In this document: positions 1-7,503 of the stretch, in pieces
Layout of the letters: each line of letters starts with the position of its first letter
Numbering within the stretch: position 1 is the first letter of the stretch
Assembly (NCBI RefSeq): GCF_008931805.1
Contig: NZ_CP044399.1
Location: 4,327,370 to 4,391,369 of the forward strand
Reading direction: 5' to 3'
Length of the DNA: 64,000 nucleotides
From: Moritella marina ATCC 15381
GTDB lineage: Bacteria > Pseudomonadota > Gammaproteobacteria > Enterobacterales > Moritellaceae
Translations under genes and position numbers: made by a program
The notes under the pieces: generated by a model
Told to the model about the DNA's origin: nothing
What the model saw: only the letters and a program-made list of their open reading frames with translations
Database searches by the model: none

Positions 1-575
1 TGCCAGTTGGCGATGATCAAAAACAGCACCTAGAATTAGCGCGTACTATTGCGACCCGTTTTAATAATATCTACGGTGATGTTTTCAAAGTGCCAGAGCC
101 GATGATCCCAACGTTTGGCGCTCGTATTATGAGCCTGCAAGATCCGTTGAAGAAAATGTCTAAGTCAGATGATAATCCAAAAGCCTTCATCAAATTATTA
201 GATGAGCCGAAAAAGATTGCCAAGAAACTGAAAAGTGCAGTAACAGACAGTGATGAACAAGCGCGTATTTACTTTGATAACAAAGAAAAGCCGGGTGTAT
301 CTAACTTACTGACATTGCTTTCTGTTGCGACTAAACGTCCAGTTGCTGATCTTGTGCCTGAATACGAAGATAAAATGTATGGTCACTTGAAAGGTGATAC
401 TGCAGACGCAGTAGTTGCGATGATCGAGCCTATTCAAGCGCGTTACCACGAGTTACGTGCTGATGAGACAGAACTGAACCGCATTATGCGTATCGGTGCT
501 GAGAAAGCCTCTGAGCGCGCTGCACCGACATTAGCCAAAGCCTATGAAGCGGTTGGTTTTATCTCGAATAAATAG
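1..575 (+). CDS. trpS: Tryptophan--tRNA ligase (TrpRS), 3' part
   Basis: C-terminal part of the class I aminoacyl-tRNA synthetase that charges tRNA-Trp in the cytoplasm. The frame is open from base 3 to the stop at 573-575 and the gene starts outside the window. The fragment opens with the conserved PVGDDQKQH segment. The class I signature KMSKS, which contacts ATP, is at bases 153-167 inside KKMSKSDDNP. The C-terminal helical domain that reads the anticodon follows, ending in AVGFISNK. A strong terminator lies 41 bases after the stop, so this is the last gene of its transcript. No in-frame damage is seen. Confidence 0.97.
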   Translation, partial: PVGDDQKQHLELARTIATRFNNIYGDVFKVPEPMIPTFGARIMSLQDPLKKMSKSDDNPKAFIKLLDEPKKIAKKLKSAVTDSDEQARIYFDNKEKPGVSNLLTLLSVATKRPVADLVPEYEDKMYGHLKGDTADAVVAMIEPIQARYHELRADETELNRIMRIGAEKASERAAPTLAKAYEAVGFISNK

Positions 576-615
576 TTTATTACTGCAGTGACAGACTATT
601 AATCGCATCGTGAGC

Positions 616-645
616 GCCCTATATCTAACGGTATAGGGCTTTTTT
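616..645 (+). terminator. Rho-independent terminator after trpS
   Basis: Perfect 8-bp stem GCCCTATA (616-623) / TATAGGGC (632-639) with an 8-base loop, followed by a run of six T. It ends the trpS transcript. The converging marC gene stops at 656 but has no T-run on its own strand here. Confidence 0.9.
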
Positions 646-655
646 GTGCCTAAAA

Positions 656-1264
656 TTAAAGTAAAAAATACACCTTAATACCTGACAATACGCTGTTTGT
701 TGCCACGCTCGCTAAGATCATCCCCATTACTTTACTGATAATACTCGCGCCGCTGTTGCCGATGAAGCGATGGATCCAACTCGCTGCTAGCATCAAGATA
801 AACGCGATAAACAACACGGACAACATAACGCCAGCAGTTTGCATTTGCTGGAACAGGCTAAAACTCGAATTTTCAGTGAGTAGTACAGCCGCGAGCATTG
901 CTCCTGGGCTAGCAAGAGAGGGCACTGCTAATGGGAAAATAGCCGTTTCGGTGCTGTCTTTTACCATCTGCATTTCGGTATCGGGTTTGCTATCACCAAA
1001 TATCATAGTTAACGCAAATAAAAACAATATTATTCCGCCAGCAATTTCAAATGCCGGTAGTGGAATATCAATAGCCGTTAAAATCAGCTCTCCAGCAATG
1101 ATAAAAAACAATAAAATGAGTGCTGCTGCACACGCTGCTTGTAACGCGATTTTACGCTTTTCTTTTTCATTAAACTGGCTGGTTGCGGCGATAAATACGG
1201 GGACTGTGCCCACTGGATCTATGACTGCAAAGAAAAATATAAATACCGATATGTAATCAATCAT
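656..1264 (-). CDS. MarC/YhgN-family integral membrane protein
   Basis: A 202-residue inner membrane protein of the MarC (UPF0056) family. The sequence is almost entirely hydrophobic helices, about six, and begins with the family-typical FFAVIDPVGTVPVFIA segment near residues 11-26. Conserved small-residue turns such as PLAVPSLASPGAML appear around residue 112. The cellular role of the family is not established; the old link to multiple antibiotic resistance was withdrawn. It converges on trpS and is divergent from nothing close by: the next upstream gene is 264 bases away and on the same strand. The family is clear, the exact paralogue is not. Confidence 0.88.
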   Translation of the reverse strand: MIDYISVFIFFFAVIDPVGTVPVFIAATSQFNEKEKRKIALQAACAAALILLFFIIAGELILTAIDIPLPAFEIAGGIILFLFALTMIFGDSKPDTEMQMVKDSTETAIFPLAVPSLASPGAMLAAVLLTENSSFSLFQQMQTAGVMLSVLFIAFILMLAASWIHRFIGNSGASIISKVMGMILASVATNSVLSGIKVYFLL

Positions 1265-1528
1265 CGTAGTTTCCTATTCGCTGGTATTGATTGTGAGGGA
1301 ATAGGGTGTGTAATGCTGGCGTGGTGGTTTTTATAATGAGTGTTAACACATTATTCATTGGTAAGGGGCTCCTGTCATACTACTGAGGTTTAATTATAGG
1401 CGTTAAATAACGGTAAGTTTATAGAACCATATTGTACCTTGTATAAATTAAGCTTTTATTTAATAAACGGTAATATGTAGGTGTTTTACGTATGTTTACA
1501 TACAGAGGCTGGTTTATGCTTAGAATTG

Positions 1529-3268
1529 CTAACTAAACAACGAAATAGACAGCGCAAACAGCAGTAATAACGAGATCACTTGCCAGAAGCGTTCTGGATT
1601 CTTTTCAATCAAGGCCTGTTTACGGTTGTTTTTGTATTTAGGGTTGGGGTGTTGTAACTCATGTAAAAGTTCGGATACGTCGGCGTGGCGTTTGTTCGGA
1701 TTAAAGCGTAAACCTTTTTTGATGGCGCCGTCTAACCAAAATGGTACTAACGGGTTGAGCTCATAAGCCGGAATATACTTGGTATTAAGATAAGCCTTCT
1801 GGGTACGGCAGGTTTCTAATTTACCATTAAAAGGCTGTTTTCCTGTGAGCATTTCAAAGATGATCACCGACATCGCGAAGATATCTGATTGCGCGGTACT
1901 GTCACCATTGATAACTGTCTCAGGTGCAGAATAAGCTGCGGTGCCCAAAATCTTATCGCGTTGTAATGGGGTGGCAATTTCTGCAATGCCTTTGACAAAA
2001 CAAGAACCAAAATCAATGATCTTAACTTGGCCGTTATTATCAATCATGATATTGCCCGGCTTTAAATCTTGATGCAGGGTCTCTTTGCGATGAAATGCCC
2101 GTAGACCTTTAATTACCTGTTCGACGATATTCAGTACATCTTGGACTGGTGGGTTAGGGTGCTGGTTTATCCATTGTTCTAAGGTAATACCCTCAATCAC
2201 TTCCATAAGGTAGTAGAGGTGACTTTTCTGCCGGTTGGTTTCGACAATCTTTAAAATGTGTGGGTTATTTAAGCGCGTACCAATCCACGTTTCCATGGTG
2301 AAACGTTCGATATAAGCATGATCATCAATGTAGTTTACCGAGGGGGCTTTCATGCAGTATTGCTGTTTGGTCTCCTTGTCTTCGACTAAATATAGATGAC
2401 TGCTGCTACTGGCATGTAGCTCTTTAATGACCTTTAAGCCATCAATGGATAATCCCTTGCGCAGCGCGGGTGGAAAAGGCATTGAAGCTAGGTGTACATG
2501 GACATCTTCAGCGCTTTGCTTGGGTAGAGTATCAATGCGTAATAACTGACAACTGATATTATCATTACTGTTATTGGCGAGAGCATGTTGGATGAGTTGC
2601 TCACAGCAGGCCTCAAAATTACTTTCAGCAGCTTGATGTGTTTGCTGCAGCATGTCACGTAATTGTTTATCGTTAACAAAATCATGTAAACCATCGGTGG
2701 ACAGTAAAAATACATCGCCGACCTGTAGCTCGACTTCTTTATAATCGACTTCAAGCGTGACATCCAATCCCATCGCACGAGCGAGATAAGACTGTTTATT
2801 ATTGACGACTGTGGTGTGATCACGGGTTAACTGTTCTAGGCTGTTATCACGTAAACGGTATATACGAGAATCACCGACATGCAATAAATGCGCGGAATGG
2901 GATTTAAATACGATGGTACTTAGTGTGGTGAGATAGCCTTTTTGGGCATCAGCAAACTGTCGCCCTTGACTATACAACCAGCGATTTAATGCGGTAAGCA
3001 CCTGACCTGTAGATTTACCGACAGACCAGGTTTCAGGGGTAGAGTAATAATCAGATAAAAAATTATGTACGCAGGTTTCACTGGCCTCTTTACCGGCTTC
3101 AGACGCACTCACACCATCGGCGATAATCGCGACAGCACCTTTCGTTGTCAGCAGTAAATCATCAGGGATACGAATACCTATGGCATCTTCATTTTGAGCT
3201 TTGATACCCTCGATCGAGCGCTGACCTATGGTAAAGGTGGCGCCGCCCTGTAAATGCCATGGCGACAT
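1529..3268 (-). CDS. PP2C-type phosphatase / Ser-Thr protein kinase fusion, tail-anchored
   Basis: A 579-residue two-domain signalling protein. Residues about 10-245 form a PP2C phosphatase with metal-binding motifs NED, IADGVS (near 50), VGDSRIYRL, LLSTDGLHDF (near 190) and NDNIS. Residues about 275-540 form a Hanks-type kinase with the VAIK-type lysine in CMKAPS, catalytic loop LHQDLKPGN (HQD rather than HRD), DFG in IIDFGSC and YSAPET for APE. The ATP-loop region reads HASSSSHLY and lacks a normal GxGxxG. A single hydrophobic helix (about 561-579) ends the protein and should anchor it to the inner membrane with both domains in the cytoplasm. It starts 61 bases after nirD on the same strand, so it is probably the last gene of the nitrite operon. 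Substrates are unknown. Confidence 0.9.
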   Translation of the reverse strand: MSPWHLQGGATFTIGQRSIEGIKAQNEDAIGIRIPDDLLLTTKGAVAIIADGVSASEAGKEASETCVHNFLSDYYSTPETWSVGKSTGQVLTALNRWLYSQGRQFADAQKGYLTTLSTIVFKSHSAHLLHVGDSRIYRLRDNSLEQLTRDHTTVVNNKQSYLARAMGLDVTLEVDYKEVELQVGDVFLLSTDGLHDFVNDKQLRDMLQQTHQAAESNFEACCEQLIQHALANNSNDNISCQLLRIDTLPKQSAEDVHVHLASMPFPPALRKGLSIDGLKVIKELHASSSSHLYLVEDKETKQQYCMKAPSVNYIDDHAYIERFTMETWIGTRLNNPHILKIVETNRQKSHLYYLMEVIEGITLEQWINQHPNPPVQDVLNIVEQVIKGLRAFHRKETLHQDLKPGNIMIDNNGQVKIIDFGSCFVKGIAEIATPLQRDKILGTAAYSAPETVINGDSTAQSDIFAMSVIIFEMLTGKQPFNGKLETCRTQKAYLNTKYIPAYELNPLVPFWLDGAIKKGLRFNPNKRHADVSELLHELQHPNPKYKNNRKQALIEKNPERFWQVISLLLLFALSISLFS

Positions 3269-3329
3269 AGCAACTCCCTGATAGTCATGGTCATAGTAAT
3301 AATAGTAAAAAATTAGTCTGCGTAATGCA

Positions 3330-3656
3330 TTATGCCGTTACTTCCACTATGCCATCAGTGACACGTACCGCATAAACAGGGACCGATAAGGTTTCATCTT
3401 CGAGACATTCACCTGTCGTAAGGCTAAAGTGTTCTTTATACAAAGGTGATGACACGGTCAATTCATCCTTTACAGACGTGATTAAACCACGTGATAACAC
3501 ATTGGCTTTACTCGCTGGGCAGTAATTATCAATCGCAAATAACTTGTCTGTTTTACGATCCAAGAAAATAGCAACTTGTTTACCGTTCACTAATGCACAT
3601 ACACCAGCATCTGGTGTAAGTTGTTCTTTGGCAATAATTGGAGTCCAAGTAGTCAT
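3330..3656 (-). CDS. nirD: Nitrite reductase (NADH) small subunit NirD
   Basis: A 108-residue Rieske-fold small subunit of the cytoplasmic assimilatory NADH-nitrite reductase, partner of NirB. The fold is recognisable from GVCALVNGKQVAIF and PLYKEHFSLTTGECL. The Cys-His pairs that bind a [2Fe-2S] cluster in true Rieske proteins are missing: only NYC and GEC remain. That is usual for proteobacterial NirD. The length matches E. coli NirD (108 aa). It lies 91 bases after nirB on the same strand, between nirB and the kinase/phosphatase gene. Confidence 0.95.
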   Translation of the reverse strand: MTTWTPIIAKEQLTPDAGVCALVNGKQVAIFLDRKTDKLFAIDNYCPASKANVLSRGLITSVKDELTVSSPLYKEHFSLTTGECLEDETLSVPVYAVRVTDGIVEVTA

Positions 3657-3747
3657 AATTAATCCTTAAGTCTGGTGTTAGCGGGCTATGCACCCGCTTA
3701 TTACATTATCTGTTGTTGTGGCGCTGAATTAATATCAAGTGTTCGAC

Positions 3748-6282
3748 TTAACTCACTTCCAGCACCGGGATCTGACCGGCGCGTTCAGCGGGTGTCGCAG
3801 GGCGAATTTGGTCACGCACTTCAACAAATTGTACTGTGCTGTCTTGTTCTTCAGAGTTAATGAAGTGCTTAAAGCGTAGTAGCTTTTCAGGGCTTTCAAT
3901 CGTTGTTTTCCACTCACATTGGTAGTTGGCAATGTTGGCTTCCATTTCAGATTCAAGCTCAGTGTTAACACCCAGTTTGTCGTTAATAACGACGTCTTTA
4001 AGGTAATCTAAACCACCTTCCATATTTTCTAACCAAACCGATGTACGTTGTAGACGGTCTGCAGTACGGATATAGAACATCAATACCCGGTCAATATATT
4101 TGTACAAGGTATCAGTGTCTAAGTCGGTAGCGAATAAATCGGCATGACGTGGTCGCATACCACCATTACCACAAACATAAAGACCCCAGCCTCCTTCCGT
4201 CGCAATAACGCCGATGTCTTTACCTTGGGCTTCTGCACATTCTCGAGTACAACCAGAGACACCAAACTTAATTTTATGGGGTGAGCGTAACCCTTTGTAA
4301 CGGTTCTCAAGATCAATCGCCAGTGACATACTGTCTTGCACACCATAACGGCACCAAGTACTACCCACACACGATTTTACGGTACGCAGTGATTTACCGT
4401 AAGCGTGGCCTGTTTCGAAGCCTTCACGGATCAACCATGCCCATATGTCAGGTAATTGATGCAGTTGTGCACCAAATAAATCGATACGTAGACCACCTGT
4501 TATTTTGGTGTATAAGCCATATTCTTTCGCTACTTCACCGAGTACGATTAACTTTTCAGGGGTGATCTCACCGGCTGGGATACGTGGTACAACAGAGTAC
4601 GTACCGTCTTTTTGCATGTTACCCAAGTAAACGTCATTGACGTCTTGCAGACCAAGGTGATCGTCTTCGAGAATATAATCATTCCAAAATGACGCCAGAA
4701 TATTAGCCACTGTCGGACGACAAACTTCACAACCATGGCCAGCGCCGAACTCGGTGATTAATGCTTCGAATGTCTTAATGCGTTTAACGCGTATTATGTC
4801 AGCCAGTTCAGCGCGTGAGTAAGCAAAATGCTCACACAGGTCAGTGTTAACTTCAACCCCCATGCTTGCAAGCTCGGCATTAAGTACTTGCGTGACGAGG
4901 GCGCTACAACCACCACAACCGGTCCCGGCTTTGGTGATTGTTTTAATATCGCCGATGCTGGTTGCACCATCTTGTACCGCTGCGCAAATCTGACCTTTTG
5001 TCACATCAAGGCATGAACAAATAACGGCTGAATCAGGCAGAGCATCAACCCCCATAGTGACCGCACCACCTTCTGCTGGTGGCACCAACATATTTTCAGG
5101 CGAGCCGGGAATATCCATGTCGTTTAAGTAAATTTGTAACCAAGTACCATAGTCTTCGGCTTCACCAACCATCACCGCGCCAAGTAACTTCTTACCACAT
5201 TCGCTAATGACGAGTTTTTTATAAACTTGGTCTGCTTCGTTAGTGAATACATAGTTTTGTGCGCCTTGTGCATTACCATGTGCATCGCCAATACTGGCTA
5301 CGTCAACACCAAGTAATTTCAGCTTGGTACTCATGTCTGCACCGGTAAACGTTAACTGACCTGCGCCAACAATGTGGTCAACAGCCACTTTCGCCATTTG
5401 ATAGCCTGGTGCTACAAGACCAAAGATCCGCCCCTGCCATAATGCACACTCACCAATCGCGAAAATGTTTTCGTCAGAGGTTAAGCAGTTATCATCAATT
5501 TGGATACCACCACGTTCACCGAGTGTAAGGTCGAATGAGCGGGCTAATTCATCCTGTGGACGGATACCTGCCGAGAAGATGATCATGTCTGTTTCAACGT
5601 GCGAGCCGTCAGCAAAATTCATGCGGTAGCGGCACGTTTCACCTTTGACAATTTCTTTGGTATTTTTTTCTGTGTGTACTGTTACGCCCAATGCTTCAAT
5701 TTTATTACGAAGAATGGCGCCGCCACCGTCATCGACTTGCACAGCCATTAAACGTGGTGCAAATTCCACTACGTGGGTTTCTAAACCTAATTGTTTGATC
5801 GCATTTGCTGCTTCAAGCCCCAATAGACCACCACCGATAACCACACCGACCTTACTTTCTTTGGCAGAGGCGGTGATGTCTTCTAAATCTTCAATCGTAC
5901 GGTAAACTAAACAATGGTCTTGGTCTTTACCTGGAATAGGTGGCACAAAAGGGTATGAACCCGTCGCCAGCACTAGTTTGTCGTAACTCTCGATGCGGCC
6001 TTGTGCTGTGGTGACTGTTTTAGCGTCTTTATCGATGCCAACAACTTTATCGTTTACAAAATATTGCACGCCGTTGTCATCATAGTATTCTGGTGATGTC
6101 ATCATTAAGTCATCAGCTGTTTTACCACTGAAGTAAGCACTTAATTGAACGCGATCGTAAGCAAGACGTGATTCTTCACTGAATGTGGTGATTTGTACTT
6201 CAGCCATTTTTTCTTGTTGAATAAATTGGTCAATGAAATGGTGACCTACCATGCCGTTACCGACAACTATAATTCTTTTCAT
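3748..6282 (-). CDS. nirB: Nitrite reductase (NADH) large subunit NirB
   Basis: An 844-residue enzyme that reduces nitrite to ammonium with NADH in the cytoplasm. Domain order is FAD/NAD(H)-binding reductase (residues 1-~400; GNGMVGHHF at the start and GGGLLGLEAAN for NAD), two BFD-like [2Fe-2S] segments (CSCLDV...TGCGGC, then CEHFAYS...HGCEVC), then ferredoxin-like and sirohaem/[4Fe-4S] domains. The sirohaem cysteines are visible as CVGSTWC and GCTRECAEA. The length is usual for the family. It starts 11 bases after cobA, which makes the sirohaem precursor it needs, and is followed by nirD. All cofactor cysteines expected by eye are present. Confidence 0.97.
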   Translation of the reverse strand: MKRIIVVGNGMVGHHFIDQFIQQEKMAEVQITTFSEESRLAYDRVQLSAYFSGKTADDLMMTSPEYYDDNGVQYFVNDKVVGIDKDAKTVTTAQGRIESYDKLVLATGSYPFVPPIPGKDQDHCLVYRTIEDLEDITASAKESKVGVVIGGGLLGLEAANAIKQLGLETHVVEFAPRLMAVQVDDGGGAILRNKIEALGVTVHTEKNTKEIVKGETCRYRMNFADGSHVETDMIIFSAGIRPQDELARSFDLTLGERGGIQIDDNCLTSDENIFAIGECALWQGRIFGLVAPGYQMAKVAVDHIVGAGQLTFTGADMSTKLKLLGVDVASIGDAHGNAQGAQNYVFTNEADQVYKKLVISECGKKLLGAVMVGEAEDYGTWLQIYLNDMDIPGSPENMLVPPAEGGAVTMGVDALPDSAVICSCLDVTKGQICAAVQDGATSIGDIKTITKAGTGCGGCSALVTQVLNAELASMGVEVNTDLCEHFAYSRAELADIIRVKRIKTFEALITEFGAGHGCEVCRPTVANILASFWNDYILEDDHLGLQDVNDVYLGNMQKDGTYSVVPRIPAGEITPEKLIVLGEVAKEYGLYTKITGGLRIDLFGAQLHQLPDIWAWLIREGFETGHAYGKSLRTVKSCVGSTWCRYGVQDSMSLAIDLENRYKGLRSPHKIKFGVSGCTRECAEAQGKDIGVIATEGGWGLYVCGNGGMRPRHADLFATDLDTDTLYKYIDRVLMFYIRTADRLQRTSVWLENMEGGLDYLKDVVINDKLGVNTELESEMEANIANYQCEWKTTIESPEKLLRFKHFINSEEQDSTVQFVEVRDQIRPATPAERAGQIPVLEVS

Positions 6283-6293
6283 GACATGCTCCG

Positions 6294-7112
6294 TTATGCG
6301 CTTAATTCTTGATTTTTTGCCGCTTGCTCGAGATCTCGCCAGCTAAGTTGTTCTGCAAGTGAGACAACTTGGCCGATAACGATCAGGCTAGGGCTTTGTA
6401 ATTGGTGTTCAATCGCCAGTGTTGGCAGTGTCGCAACAGTGCCAACGAATTCTCTTTGTTGTGGTGTCGAACCGTTTTCTATCAAGGCTGCTGGGGTATT
6501 GCTATCTAAACCATGACTGAGCAGTTGCGCTGAGATTTCCGCTAATTTACCTAATCCCATATAGAACACTAAGGTGTGCTCAAGGTGCGCTAGCTGCGAC
6601 CAATTTAGATCTAGCTGACCATTCTTTAGATGGCCAGTAATAAAGGTGCAGCCCGTTGATAGCCCTCGATGGGTTAACGGGATACCTGCGTAAGCTGTGC
6701 ACCCTGATGCAGCTGTTACGCCGGGAACGACGATTGTTTTTATATCATGGGCATGGAGCACCAGCTGTTCTTCACTACCGCGGCCAAATACAAAAGGGTC
6801 TCCGCCTTTTAGGCGACAAATATTCAGACCTTGTTTAGCTTTATCAACCATGAATAAATTCAATTGGTCTTGGGGAATACAATGGTCAGCTTTTTTCTTA
6901 CCCACATAGATTGCTTTGGTGTGGGGTGGAAATAAGGCTCTAATGTCTTGGCTCACTAAGTTATCAAATAAGATAAGGTCAGCATTTTCAATCGCCTTTA
7001 ATGCCTTTAATGTGAGCAATTCTGGATCCCCCGGACCTGCCCCCACTAATGCTACTTGACCTCGGCTATTGTTATTTTTTGATTGCGCTTTGGTAATTAA
7101 TTCAACTGTCAT
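6294..7112 (-). CDS. cobA: Uroporphyrinogen-III C-methyltransferase (SUMT)
   Basis: A 272-residue SAM-dependent methylase that converts uroporphyrinogen III to precorrin-2, the first step towards sirohaem. SUMT motifs are clear: VGAGPGDPELLTLKA (SAM loop, near residue 24), VYVGKK-like YVGKKKADH, GGDPFVFGRG (near residue 104) and VVPGVTAASGC. It is the stand-alone form without the CysG dehydrogenase/ferrochelatase module, so those steps must be encoded elsewhere. It is first in the leftward operon, 11 bases ahead of nirB, and sits about 45 bases downstream of the expected start site of a sigma-54 promoter (7169-7183). Confidence 0.95.
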   Translation of the reverse strand: MTVELITKAQSKNNNSRGQVALVGAGPGDPELLTLKALKAIENADLILFDNLVSQDIRALFPPHTKAIYVGKKKADHCIPQDQLNLFMVDKAKQGLNICRLKGGDPFVFGRGSEEQLVLHAHDIKTIVVPGVTAASGCTAYAGIPLTHRGLSTGCTFITGHLKNGQLDLNWSQLAHLEHTLVFYMGLGKLAEISAQLLSHGLDSNTPAALIENGSTPQQREFVGTVATLPTLAIEHQLQSPSLIVIGQVVSLAEQLSWRDLEQAAKNQELSA

Positions 7113-7168
7113 GACTCACATCCCTGTAGTACTGCTCTGCATTATTCCTTACTGACAGACTAGCTAAC

Positions 7169-7183
7169 GCAAAGACAGTGCCA
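7169..7183 (-). promoter_or_regulatory. Sigma-54 promoter of cobA-nirB-nirD operon
   Basis: On the minus strand the sequence reads TGGCAC-TGTCT-TTGC (7183 to 7169), an exact match to the -24/-12 core TGGCAC-N5-TTGC, with GG and GC exactly ten bases apart. The start site would fall near 7157, giving a leader of about 45 bases before the cobA ATG. Two NtrC-like sites lie about 117 and 150 bases upstream. Inferred: RpoN-dependent, nitrogen-controlled transcription. Confidence 0.8.
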
Positions 7184-7266
7184 ACTCTGTAGTTAATGTT
7201 TTAGTTGTTGATATTTAAGGTTTTATTGTTATTTCTTGTTTTGTGTAAAGTTTTTAGCGTGATTAC

Positions 7267-7281
7267 GCACTGTGATGTTGC
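7267..7281. promoter_or_regulatory. Candidate NtrC-binding site 1
   Basis: GCAC-N7-TTGC, one base away from the NtrC core GCAC-N7-GTGC. Its centre is 33 bp, about three helical turns, from the better site at 7300-7314. This spacing is close to the 32 bp between the strong NtrC enhancer sites at E. coli glnA. Confidence 0.55.
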
Positions 7282-7299
7282 ACCAGTTTTTCCTTTATC

Positions 7300-7314
7300 G
7301 CACAGCCATGGTGC
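7300..7314. promoter_or_regulatory. Candidate NtrC-binding site 2
   Basis: GCAC-AGCCATG-GTGC, an exact match to the dyad core GCAC-N7-GTGC and, with flanks, close to TGCACYA-N3-TGGTGCA. It sits between the two divergent sigma-54 promoters, about 150 bp from each start site, so it could serve as a shared enhancer. Confidence 0.65.
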
Positions 7315-7443
7315 AGCTTAGAGTGGATGGGTTATCCTCGATGTGGTTAAAATGCATGAACGTGTCGATAAATAGCAGGAAGATGTCTGCGTTTATCAGG
7401 TTAAAGAAGCACATCATCCTTTTTGTGGGTGTTTAAAGTAAGC

Positions 7444-7459
7444 TGGCTTGGTTATTGCT
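7444..7459 (+). promoter_or_regulatory. Sigma-54 promoter of the nitrate reductase gene
   Basis: TGGCTT-GGTTA-TTGCT on the plus strand: the invariant GG (7445-7446) and GC (7457-7458) are ten bases apart, and the -12 element TTGCT is ideal. Only the -24 element differs (TGGCTT for TGGCAC). Transcription would begin near 7470, just upstream of the ribosome site GGAG and the ATG at 7504. Confidence 0.65.
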
Positions 7460-7503
7460 CTTCTGTGTTTATAACATGCAGAGTAATTCAATGGAGACGT
7501 CTT

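Noticed and set aside
756..1256. A 166-codon plus-strand frame opposite the MarC gene
   Set aside because: It is the antisense shadow of a clear MarC-family protein, with no ribosome site and low-complexity composition.
7423..7503. N-terminal extension of the nitrate reductase from 7423
   Set aside because: The predicted sigma-54 promoter (7444-7459) lies inside it, the extra residues do not resemble the family, and a good ribosome site precedes 7504.
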